NCBI GenBank assembly: GCA_029262235.1
Contig: JAJCZU010000004.1
Location: 897,330-961,329 of the forward strand
Length of the DNA stretch: 64,000 bases
Reading direction: 5' to 3'
Source of the DNA: Candidatus Eiseniibacteriota bacterium
Lineage (GTDB): Bacteria > Orphanbacterota > Orphanbacteria > Orphanbacterales > Orphanbacteraceae
This document shows, piece after piece, positions 50,415-58,137 of the stretch (position 1 is its first letter; the number at the start of each line of letters is the position of its first letter). The position numbers were made by a program, and so were the translations under genes. The notes beneath the pieces are model-generated. The model saw only the letters and a program-made list of their open reading frames with translations. It did no database searches and had not been told where the DNA came from.

Positions 50415-51629
50415 ATGCGAAACGGAATGAAGAGTGTGGCGATGATGGCGATTGCGTTCGCCGTGATGGTGATCGTGCTGGCGGCGCTCGTGCCCGGCGC
50501 GGCGATGGCGAGCGACGCGCGCATCGCGGCGATGGGCGGGAACCCGCTCATCATGAAAGACGACTACAACATCTGGCTCTTCCCGAACGAGACGATCGAC
50601 CACGCGAACCTCGCGATCGCGGGGTGGGGCGGAAGCGCGACGAGCGCGATCCTGCGCCCGCGCAATTTCGGCGCGATCTCGGGCGGCGAGTACGGCGGAA
50701 CGCTCTTTCGCGTGACCGACAATCACGCCGTGGGGCTGTTCATCGACGGGCGCGAAGAATTTGCCGCGGGGTATCCGCAGTCGGCTGACCAGAAGCTCGA
50801 CCTCTTCTGGGGCGGGCGATTCAGTGAGCGTTTTTCCGCGGGGCTTCACTTCGGTCGCGCGGCGTCGAAGAATGTCGAGGCGGCGAAGACGGGGGACGTG
50901 CAGCATGAAGAGAGCCGTGTGGCGCGGAGCGCGATCGACGCCGGGATCGAGATCGGGTGCACGGAATCCGTGGCCGCCGAGATCGGCGTTTCGACCTGGT
51001 TCACGAGCTGGGACGAGTTCTTCGACGACACGGATCTGAACGGGCGCGAGGCTGACGGCTACCTGTTGACCGCCGTGCGAACGCGCGTGATCTGGGCGAA
51101 GGAGCGCAATACGCAACTCATTCCGTACTTCGATTTCATTCGCGACAAACAGGCGTGGAACGAGATTGCGGACGGCGAAATCTCGCGCATGGACGAAACG
51201 GTCACGTCGCAGGTGAACGTCGGGATCGGCGTCAATCATCGCCCGAGCAAGAGCCTGCTTCTTGTAGGCAGCGTCGACGCCGCGTTCTACTCGAAAGAGG
51301 TGAAGTTCACCGAGACGGGAAGCCCCGAGCAGGTCGTGACCGACGACAAAATCGACAACATCCCGAGCGTCGCGATGGGGTTCGAGTATCGCGCGATGAA
51401 AGCACTGATATTGCGCGCCGGCGCGCAGAAGCGCATTTTCGACCGCGACCTGAACGGCGCGATCGCGACCGGAACGGCGTTCGCCTACAACATCGGCGCG
51501 GGGCTCAAAGTGAAAGACCTGCTGCTCGACTTCGTGGTCGATACGGAGTTCGCAAGGCGCGGCCCGTACTTCATCAGCGGCTCGGGCGGGGATTTCGCAA
51601 CGCTGGTAACAGGGACTCTTCCGTTTTAG
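50415..51629 (+). CDS. Predicted outer-membrane beta-barrel protein of the envelope cluster
   Basis: The 404-residue protein has a signal peptide (VAMMAIAFAVMVIVLAALVPGAAMA) and then repeated amphipathic strands up to a terminal strand ending in LVTGTLPF, with the C-terminal Phe typical for barrels. The start of the mature part, SDARIAAMGGNPLIMKDDYNIWLFPNE, resembles the N-terminal segment of other outer-membrane proteins of FadL-like or PorV-like size. ATG 50415 follows GGAGGAGGGG. It closes the cluster, so the group could reach from cytoplasm to outer membrane. A palindromic element lies directly downstream. Confidence 0.75.
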   Translation: MRNGMKSVAMMAIAFAVMVIVLAALVPGAAMASDARIAAMGGNPLIMKDDYNIWLFPNETIDHANLAIAGWGGSATSAILRPRNFGAISGGEYGGTLFRVTDNHAVGLFIDGREEFAAGYPQSADQKLDLFWGGRFSERFSAGLHFGRAASKNVEAAKTGDVQHEESRVARSAIDAGIEIGCTESVAAEIGVSTWFTSWDEFFDDTDLNGREADGYLLTAVRTRVIWAKERNTQLIPYFDFIRDKQAWNEIADGEISRMDETVTSQVNVGIGVNHRPSKSLLLVGSVDAAFYSKEVKFTETGSPEQVVTDDKIDNIPSVAMGFEYRAMKALILRAGAQKRIFDRDLNGAIATGTAFAYNIGAGLKVKDLLLDFVVDTEFARRGPYFISGSGGDFATLVTGTLPF

Positions 51630-51635
51630 GAATGA

Positions 51636-51766
51636 AGAACGGAGCAGAGCAGGAGAAGAACCCGTTACGTATTCCCTCGACCCGCTCGGCTGGCCAAATG
51701 GCCAAGTACGGAGCCTCGCGGGATCCGGGAACACGCAACGGGTTCTTTCTCTGCCCTGTTTCGTTT
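51636..51766 (+). repeat. Palindromic element, copy A (intergenic)
   Basis: The 36-base left arm (51641-51676) matches the reverse complement of the right arm (51727-51762) at 28 of 36 positions, and all eight differences are A/G transitions. The inner region forms a second stem and the tip TGGCCAAATGGCCA is at 51691-51704. It sits between two convergent genes (the barrel gene and GT4), so it could terminate both transcripts. Confidence 0.88.
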
Positions 51767-51871
51767 TGAGGGTGTGGGGGGGAGGAAGAGGCGGACGGAA
51801 AAGACTTAGGAAGTAAGAACTTGGAGAACTGATCCGTTCGCAGGCGACATGCGTAGACGCGCGCGGGTCGG

Positions 51872-53008
51872 TCACTTCCTCTCGGCAAGTACATCCTCGT
51901 AGAGTTTCAGGACGCGATCGGTGCGGTGGGTGCGGTCGTAGTGTTGCGCGACGCGGGCGCGGGCGGCTGATCCGAAGCGGGCGGCGCGGGCAGGGTCCGT
52001 AAGCACTTCGACCACTGCGTTGGCGAAACCTGCGGCATCATTCACATCATAGAGAAGTCCGGTTTCGCCGTGCACGACGAGTTCGGGGAACGCGCCGCTG
52101 CGTGCGGCGACGACGGGAAGGCCGGCGGCCATCCCTTCGAGCACCACATTGCCGAGGGACTCGGACTCGGACGGCGCGACGAGCAGGGTGCAATGCGAGA
52201 GCACGGCCGGGACGTCGTCACGAAAGCCGAGTTTGTGGACGCGGTCTTCGAGCCCGGCGGCCGTAATCATCGCATCGAGATCGGCTGCGTATTCCTCTTC
52301 ACCATCAGACACAGAACCGATCAACGCGAACTGAGTCTCGGGCGCGCGCTCCAGAATGGCGGGCGCGGCTTCGATCAGTTTCGTGTGGCCCTTGCCGCGC
52401 GAGATGCGTCCGAGCAGCGCCACGACGGGAGTGCCCGCGTCCCACGGTACAGTGCGGGCGGTGGCTTCGCGTGATGCGGGTGTTACGTCGTAGAGTGCCA
52501 GGTCGACGCCGTTCGGAATAACGACGATGCGCTCAGCGGGGACCGGGAAACGCTTCACGAGGTTCGCTTTCACGACTTCCGAGATGGCAATCACGCGGTC
52601 GAGCGAACGGTAAAGAAGCTGGTGCGCGGGGTCCTTCTTGTCGACGGATGATTGCATGCGCTGCGTATAGATGAGCCCCGGGCGCTGTTTCGCGGCGCGC
52701 GCGGCGGGTACGATCGTCCAGAGGTCGCGGCCGAGTTCGAGATGTACGATATCGATCCTGTGCTCGTCGAGAAGAGAGCGCACTTGTCTGATCGCGCCGA
52801 TGTCGACGTAGCGCCCGCGGAGACACGGGACGACGCGACAGAGTGCGCGCGCTTCGGCTTCTACTTTCGTGCCGGCGGCGCAGAGTAACCAGACGTCGTG
52901 CCCGCGTTCGCGAAGCGCGCGGGCGGAGTGCACGCTCTGCATCTCGAGCCCGCCCCATGAAGGGGAAGAGCATGCGATGGCGATGCGGAGAGGACGGTCG
53001 GCGGTCAC
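51872..53008 (-). CDS. Glycosyltransferase family 4
   Basis: The 378-residue protein has the GT-B layout: an N-terminal acceptor domain (RIAIACSSPSWGGLEMQSVHSARALRERGHDV) and a C-terminal donor domain with VVALLGRISRGKGHTKLIEAAP, LGFRDDVPAVLSHCTLLVAPSESESLGNVVLEGMAAGLPVVAARSGAFPELV. The E-x7-E motif of retaining GT4 enzymes is in SESESLGNVVLE. GTG 53008 overlaps the GT2 stop as GTGA. It is the last gene of the glycan operon, and probably adds a sugar to the lipopolysaccharide core or another surface glycan; donor unknown. Confidence 0.9.
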   Translation of the reverse strand: MTADRPLRIAIACSSPSWGGLEMQSVHSARALRERGHDVWLLCAAGTKVEAEARALCRVVPCLRGRYVDIGAIRQVRSLLDEHRIDIVHLELGRDLWTIVPAARAAKQRPGLIYTQRMQSSVDKKDPAHQLLYRSLDRVIAISEVVKANLVKRFPVPAERIVVIPNGVDLALYDVTPASREATARTVPWDAGTPVVALLGRISRGKGHTKLIEAAPAILERAPETQFALIGSVSDGEEEYAADLDAMITAAGLEDRVHKLGFRDDVPAVLSHCTLLVAPSESESLGNVVLEGMAAGLPVVAARSGAFPELVVHGETGLLYDVNDAAGFANAVVEVLTDPARAARFGSAARARVAQHYDRTHRTDRVLKLYEDVLAERK

Positions 53009-53793
53009 GAGGGCGTCTCGTCCGCTTCGTCGTGACGCTGCCGCGCCTTGGCGTACTTGAGCGTCGTGTGCGCGGCGGAGAGAAACGAGATCACGAGCCC
53101 GCGCCAGCCGTCGAGAATCCCGCGACGAATGAAGTAGATCTTGATAAACGTGGACGGCGGCCGAATGATCAGATTCCAGATCGACCGGCCCGCGCCGGCC
53201 TTCACGAGATCGTCCGCGCCGTGATCGGTGAGCCGATCGATCGTGCGCAGGTGATCGGTCAAAGTTCGAAACGAATAATGAATGAGCGGCGACTGCAGTT
53301 CGCTGACAGGGCCATCGACGGTCATGCCTTCGTGCACGGTGCCGCCGGTCCACCGCCCGCGCTCTTTCTGATACAGGCGCAGCTTGCGGTCGGGCCACCA
53401 GGCGTGCTTTACGAATGCGCCGGCGTACCATGTGCGGCGCGGGATCGTGTAGCCGGCGGGGGCGCCATTCGGTGCGACTTCCTGCGCCAGTGCGCGTTCG
53501 ATCTCGGCGCGCAGTTCCGGCGTTACGCGCTCGTCGGCGTCGATGTTCAGAATCCAGGGCCCGGCGGCGTTGTCGCTGGCGTGCTGCTTCTGCTCGGTAA
53601 AGCCCGTGAATGCGCGCTGCTCGACGAGGGCGCCGAGTTCGTGCGCGATTTCAATCGTGCGGTCGCTCGAGAACGAGTCGACGACGATGATCTCGTCCGC
53701 CCACGCGACCGACTCGATGCACTCGCGAATCTCGGCTTCTTCATTCTTCGTGATAATCGTAACGCTGATCTTCGGGCGGGTGTTTGCGTTCAT
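53005..53793 (-). CDS. Glycosyltransferase family 2 (WaaE/KdtX-like)
   Basis: The 262-residue protein is a GT-A enzyme: ISVTIITKNEEAEIRECIESVAWADEIIVVDSFSSDRT at the N-terminus, the DxD-type metal site in ILNIDADERV near residue 88, and TWYAGAFVKHAWWPDRKLRLYQKERGRWTGG, which is characteristic of the WaaE/lipopolysaccharide-core beta-1,4-glucosyltransferase group. The C-terminal part has one amphipathic or membrane-near helix (IKIYFIRRGILDGWRGLVISFLSA). ATG 53793 overlaps the upstream gene's stop by four bases (ATGA). Position within two GT9 genes and GT4 fits core oligosaccharide assembly. Confidence 0.92.
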   Translation of the reverse strand: MNANTRPKISVTIITKNEEAEIRECIESVAWADEIIVVDSFSSDRTIEIAHELGALVEQRAFTGFTEQKQHASDNAAGPWILNIDADERVTPELRAEIERALAQEVAPNGAPAGYTIPRRTWYAGAFVKHAWWPDRKLRLYQKERGRWTGGTVHEGMTVDGPVSELQSPLIHYSFRTLTDHLRTIDRLTDHGADDLVKAGAGRSIWNLIIRPPSTFIKIYFIRRGILDGWRGLVISFLSAAHTTLKYAKARQRHDEADETPS

Positions 53794-54992
53794 CGCGCGC
53801 CTCCCGCGCCGGATTCGCGACCGCTGTCGTGTGTGCCACGCGCATCGTGCGCATCGTGCTCGTCCGGCGCGTCATCCGCGACATGGAGCGCGATCGACGC
53901 CGCGAACAACTCGCCGGGCGAGAGCAGGCTCATACACGGGTGGTGCGGGCAGCGCTCTTCGAGGCAGCGAATACGCGCCGGGCACGAAACGTCGGGCTCG
54001 GGCGCGGCGGCGCCGATGCCCGGCAGCGGCCGCGGTCCCCAGCGTCCGGCGCGCTGCGACGGGAGCGGCGGATACGGGGCCGACACGGGTACGCCGAGAG
54101 CGGCCGCAGCGTGAAGCGGCCCGGTACTCGGCGCGAGAAAGTGATCAAACTGGGCAAGTATCCCCAGAAACGTGCGGAAGTCGTGATTGCCGGCGAGGGA
54201 GACGGCGACCGGCTGGGAGCGTTTGCCGGTACCGCTCGATGTGCCCGGCTTGCCGGAATCCTGTGCCAGGCCAGATGCCAGACCGCGCGCCATCCGCTCG
54301 GCGCCTGCGCGTTCGGATTCGCTTCCCGTGATCGCGACGGCGAATCCCGCATCGCGAAACAGGCGGGCGGTTTCGAGAAAACGATCGTCGCCCCATGCGA
54401 GTACGGAGCCGCCTGAGCCGGGGTGCAGTCCGAGCAGCATGGCGGGACGTTCACCGCCGAACGTCTCGCACACGATCACGAGTCCGCGCGCGCGTTCTTC
54501 GTCCGTAATGCGAATCTTCGGCGCCGGGATGTCGCCGCCCGCCCCCGCGCGCCCGCCGGTCACGAGCGCGGCGAAGTCCGCGTCCCACTCGGCCTGATGG
54601 CGCGTGCCGCGCGATCGCGCCTGGCGCACGCCGCGGTTCAGAAAGAAGAACGACGACGTCCGCGCGAGCGGGCCGGTGCGATACGGAATCCCGGCTTGCA
54701 AAACGCGCATTCCGGCTTCGACGCTCGGGTTCAGCAGAATCACCGCGTCGAACGCGCGCGACCGAAGCGCAGATGATGACGCCTCTTCGCTCTTCCAGAT
54801 CAGCACGGTGTCGACGTCCTCGTTCCCTTCGAGAACGGGCGCGACGTAAGCGGGCACTACCACAGTCACTTCGCACTCGGGCGACGCGCTCTTGATCGCC
54901 GCAAGCAGCGGCGTCGACAGAATCATGTCGCCGATGCGGTCTGTCCGCACAACGAGCACGCGCTTTGCGTCGATCGGCCGGGGCGAACTCAA
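53790..54992 (-). CDS. Glycosyltransferase family 9 (ADP-heptosyltransferase-like)
   Basis: The 400-residue protein matches GT9: KRVLVVRTDRIGDMILSTPLLAAIKSASPECEVTVVV at the N-terminus, LGLHPGSGGSVLAWGDDRFLETARLF, and FDHFLAPSTGPLHAAAALGVP, where the ligand site for the nucleotide sugar lies. A low-complexity insert (residues ~262-285) and a His/Asp-rich tail (DDAPDEHDAHDARGTHDSGRE) are unusual for the family. TTG 54992 is the likely start: AAAGGGGAG lies five bases upstream and the codon overlaps the upstream stop (TTGA). The C-terminal Cys-rich stretch (CPARIRCLEERCPHHPCM) resembles the cysteine pattern seen in GT9 relatives. Confidence 0.88.
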   Translation of the reverse strand: MSSPRPIDAKRVLVVRTDRIGDMILSTPLLAAIKSASPECEVTVVVPAYVAPVLEGNEDVDTVLIWKSEEASSSALRSRAFDAVILLNPSVEAGMRVLQAGIPYRTGPLARTSSFFFLNRGVRQARSRGTRHQAEWDADFAALVTGGRAGAGGDIPAPKIRITDEERARGLVIVCETFGGERPAMLLGLHPGSGGSVLAWGDDRFLETARLFRDAGFAVAITGSESERAGAERMARGLASGLAQDSGKPGTSSGTGKRSQPVAVSLAGNHDFRTFLGILAQFDHFLAPSTGPLHAAAALGVPVSAPYPPLPSQRAGRWGPRPLPGIGAAAPEPDVSCPARIRCLEERCPHHPCMSLLSPGELFAASIALHVADDAPDEHDAHDARGTHDSGRESGAGGAR

Positions 54993-56029
54993 ACGCGCTC
55001 CCCTTTGTGCTTGATCGCGCCGAGATCTTCGGCCGCCTCGACTACGCGCTCGGCGCTGATGCCGGGCATGCAGATCCAGTTCCCTTTCGGGCATTCGTCG
55101 TGGCCGTGGTCGGCGCAGGGGGCGCACGGCGCATCGCTTGTCAGAACGCGGACGAGATTGTCGAAGCGGAACTGCTCGGGCCCGGTGGGTCCGAAGAGCG
55201 CGACAGCGGGTGTGCGTGTGGCGCGCGCCATGTGCAGCGTGCCGGAATCGTTCCCGATGAAGAGCGATGCTTTGGCGAGCAGCGCGGCGACTTCGGGGAG
55301 CGAGGTCGTGCCGGTCCAGTCGTGTGCGCCGCCCTTTTCGTGCGCGATGCGTCCGGCGTCCTTGTCGCCGGGGCCGCCGACGGCGATCGCGTCGAAGCCG
55401 TGCTCGCGCAGTTGCGTCGCGGCTTCCGCGAATCGCTCGGCAGGCCAGCGCTTCGTGGCCCACGCGCTCCCGACCGCGAGCACCGCGAACGGGAGCTTCT
55501 CCTTGCGCTCATCGAGGCGCGCCGCGATCTTTTTCTCCGTTTCTGGCGACCAGTGCAGCTCGGGGGTTTCGTTCTCTTCGAAAATATCGAGCGGCTCGAG
55601 CAGGCGCAGCTTTCTACGAATGAACGTCCCTTCCCATCGCGAGTACGGGACGATGTCCGTGTAGAAGTAGCGGCACTGCGCATGATCGAAGCCGATGCGT
55701 CGATGCGCTCCGGTGCGCCATGCGAGCAGCCCCGAGCGCACGGAACGATGCGGCGCGATCACGAGATCGTACTTCGCCGCGCGCAGCCGCGCCGAAAGCT
55801 TCAGGAAAGGGCCGACGCCGCGGTCGGCGCCCTTCTTGTCGTACACGATCACTTCATTCAGGTGCGGGTTGTGCTCGATGATGCCGGCGCCGCGCGGCGC
55901 GGTCACGAGCGTGATGCGTGACTCGGGCGCATGCACGCGGAGAGCGCGGATGAGCGGCGTGGTGAGCACCATGTCGCCCACGAATCCGGTCTGAATCAGC
56001 AGAATATTGTGATAGGGGCGTGTAGCCAT
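54989..56029 (-). CDS. Glycosyltransferase family 9 (WaaF-like heptosyltransferase)
   Basis: The 346-residue protein is the typical WaaF size. It shows NILLIQTGFVGDMVLTTPLIRALRVHAPES, AVLAVGSAWATKRWPAERFAEAATQL, KASLFIGNDSGTLHMARATRTPAVALFGPTGPEQF, and a C-terminal Cys cluster (APCADHGHDECPKGNWICM) as found in heptosyltransferase II. WaaF adds the second heptose to the lipopolysaccharide inner core from ADP-heptose. The ATG shares one base with the stop of the upstream GT39 gene (TAATG). Exact position of the sugar added cannot be read from sequence. Confidence 0.92.
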   Translation of the reverse strand: MATRPYHNILLIQTGFVGDMVLTTPLIRALRVHAPESRITLVTAPRGAGIIEHNPHLNEVIVYDKKGADRGVGPFLKLSARLRAAKYDLVIAPHRSVRSGLLAWRTGAHRRIGFDHAQCRYFYTDIVPYSRWEGTFIRRKLRLLEPLDIFEENETPELHWSPETEKKIAARLDERKEKLPFAVLAVGSAWATKRWPAERFAEAATQLREHGFDAIAVGGPGDKDAGRIAHEKGGAHDWTGTTSLPEVAALLAKASLFIGNDSGTLHMARATRTPAVALFGPTGPEQFRFDNLVRVLTSDAPCAPCADHGHDECPKGNWICMPGISAERVVEAAEDLGAIKHKGERV

Positions 56030-58038
56030 TACCGGTTCCCCTCGGATCGTATGCCTTCGGCTTCGTTCGTGCCCGGTTCGTATTTCTCGGCGTTCCTCTG
56101 CTCCTGCAGCGAATAAATCGCCTTGAGCTGCGCTTTCGCGGCAGCGTTTCCGGGCTCGAGCGCCAGGATCGTCTCGATCTCACGCGCGGCTTCATCATAC
56201 GCGCCCTGAGCGATCAGGTTCTCGGCACGATGTGCGCGCGCTTTGACGAACGCGGGGTCGAGCGAAATGGCGCGGTCGAATGCGGCCATTGACGGACCGA
56301 TCGCGCCCAGATTGCGGAGCGCGAGGCCCTGGTTCACGAGGTACGTCGCCCGCGGCCAGAGCGCGGCCGCCCGCTCATACGCGCGGGCCGCTTCGGAGTA
56401 GTTCTCGCCCCGGTAGTGGACGCTGCCGAGCGTTGCCCACGCCTCATAATACGTCGAATCGATCGTAATTGCCTCGTTCAGGTCGCGGAGCGCCTCGTCC
56501 GTGCGCCCGGCGTCGCGCTCGATCAGGGCCCGGTTATGCAGCGCGAGCGGGTACCAGTTGTTGCCGGCGGCCACGCGTCCGTACGCTTCGAGCGCTTCAT
56601 CGGCCCGCCCCGATTTCTGCGCTGCCCAGCCCACGTTGAACCATGACTGCGATTCGTCTGTCACGGCGCCGAGCGGGTTCCATTCGGCCAGAAGCAGCAC
56701 GGCGACGAAAATGCTTCCCACGCGAACAAGCCGCGCACGGTCGCTGCGAATCGCCTGGACGATCGCAAGCAGGCCGAGGGAGGAGAAGGGAAGCAGAAAC
56801 GGTACGACGGGGAGACGGTAGCGCGCGTTCACGAAGAAGATGACGATGCTGAGCGCATAGAAGCCGGCGAAGAGCAGCGTGAGAGAGCGCGCGTTCGTGA
56901 AGCGGCCGGCGCTCTTTCGCTTTCCGTGGTCGGTTCGATTCGACTGGTTGTCGCCGCGCGGCTGCCCGGCACCCGCGAACACTCCCACGACCGCCAGTGC
57001 GAGCACGATCCCGAAGTTCGCGAAGAGCGGCCACTTGAGAAACGGCGATCGCGCGCGGTAAAAGTTCGGATCTTTGACGTTCGGCATCTCGTAGCCCGAA
57101 ACCAGCTGCACGCACTTGCGCGCCGTGAGGGCGAGAAACGCGCCCGGGCTCTTCATGACGAAGTCGCGCCCTTTCGCGAAATAGTGCCCGCTCACTTCGG
57201 CGGGCGAGAGCGGGCGCCCGGCTTCGATTTCCGCGAGCGCTTCCACTTTCTCGAACGTCCACTGGCGCATGCGCGGGAACGTCGAGTCGCGCCCCGTCGC
57301 CTCGGCGTTGTTCCCGATGTAGAAGTTGATCCCGCCGGTGCTCGAGACCCAGATCCAGTCGCCCGACTGCCTGTAGTTGTGGCCGGCAACGGGGAGCACG
57401 ATCAGAATACCGGCTGCGGCGACGGCGAGCGCGTGGGCGATCTTGCGCTGCATGACGGCTGTCGTGAGCGCGACGAGCGCGAGAACGAGCAGGCCGTTCG
57501 GCCGCGTGATCGCCGAGAGGCCGAGAAACGCGCCGGCGGCGCCCGCGTGGATCAGGCCGTTCGTACCGCGTTCGTCCGAGGCGCGCAGCCAGAAGAGCAG
57601 GCCGGCGAGCAGAAGCGGGATCACGAGCGGTTCGACGAGCCATTCGCCCGCGAAGTAAACGAACGGCCAGTAAAGGGCGTAGAGAACGCCGGCGAGTAAT
57701 CCGGTGGCCGTGTTGCCCGCGGCCCCGCCTCCGAGCCGCCTCCCGAGAAGAAACACGAGCGGCGCGCCGGTCGCCTCGATCGCCATCTGGAGCGCATGCA
57801 GTACCGTGAGGTTGCCGGCCGTGATCTTGTAGAGCGCGCCGAGCACGATGGGGTAGAGTGGTCCGAACGGGAGTGCGCCGTCGGGGAGCCCGCCGCCGGA
57901 CGCCCAGCGGCCCGCGGCCGCGAGATACACCGCGCTGTCGACCATCGGGTACGCGAAGAGCGGGTCGCCGGCATGCGCGGCCAGATACGCGAGCCTGACG
58001 CCGAGCGCGAGCACATAGATAATGAGGAGAAGCGGCAT
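56029..58038 (-). CDS. GT39-type membrane glycosyltransferase with C-terminal TPR domain
   Basis: The 669-residue protein starts with a helix (LLLIIYVLALGVRLAYLAAH) followed by FAYPMVDSAVYLAAAGRWASGGG, the PMT/ArnT-like loop with an Asp before the second helix. About ten helices follow to residue ~445, with an external loop containing DWIWVSSTGGINFYIGNNAEATGRD. Residues ~480-655 are TPR repeats (EALEAYGRVAAGNNWYPLALHNRALIERDAGRTDEAL..). Lipid-linked sugar transfer is the usual reaction. ATG 58038 has only a weak ribosome site; a GTG nine bases earlier is possible. It is the first gene of the five-gene glycan operon, and its upstream gap is shared with the divergent sulfatase gene. Confidence 0.82.
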   Translation of the reverse strand: MPLLLIIYVLALGVRLAYLAAHAGDPLFAYPMVDSAVYLAAAGRWASGGGLPDGALPFGPLYPIVLGALYKITAGNLTVLHALQMAIEATGAPLVFLLGRRLGGGAAGNTATGLLAGVLYALYWPFVYFAGEWLVEPLVIPLLLAGLLFWLRASDERGTNGLIHAGAAGAFLGLSAITRPNGLLVLALVALTTAVMQRKIAHALAVAAAGILIVLPVAGHNYRQSGDWIWVSSTGGINFYIGNNAEATGRDSTFPRMRQWTFEKVEALAEIEAGRPLSPAEVSGHYFAKGRDFVMKSPGAFLALTARKCVQLVSGYEMPNVKDPNFYRARSPFLKWPLFANFGIVLALAVVGVFAGAGQPRGDNQSNRTDHGKRKSAGRFTNARSLTLLFAGFYALSIVIFFVNARYRLPVVPFLLPFSSLGLLAIVQAIRSDRARLVRVGSIFVAVLLLAEWNPLGAVTDESQSWFNVGWAAQKSGRADEALEAYGRVAAGNNWYPLALHNRALIERDAGRTDEALRDLNEAITIDSTYYEAWATLGSVHYRGENYSEAARAYERAAALWPRATYLVNQGLALRNLGAIGPSMAAFDRAISLDPAFVKARAHRAENLIAQGAYDEAAREIETILALEPGNAAAKAQLKAIYSLQEQRNAEKYEPGTNEAEGIRSEGNR

Positions 58039-58101
58039 GCGATTCACGAGCCCCGGGAGAAGAGAGTCACGAACTCGGGTGTGCCCCGGGAATTGGTTTG
58101 A

Positions 58102-58129
58102 GGTAATCGGAACAACTATGTTACCGATT
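58102..58129. promoter_or_regulatory. Inverted-repeat operator candidate in a divergent intergenic region
   Basis: AATCGG (58105-58110) pairs with CCGATT (58124-58129), and AAC with GTT inside it; GGTAA (58102-58106) also pairs with TTACC (58121-58125). It is in the 99-base gap between the leftward glycan operon and the rightward sulfatase gene, and is AT-richer than its surroundings, as expected for a shared control region. Confidence 0.35.
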
Positions 58130-58137
58130 GTATTGTA

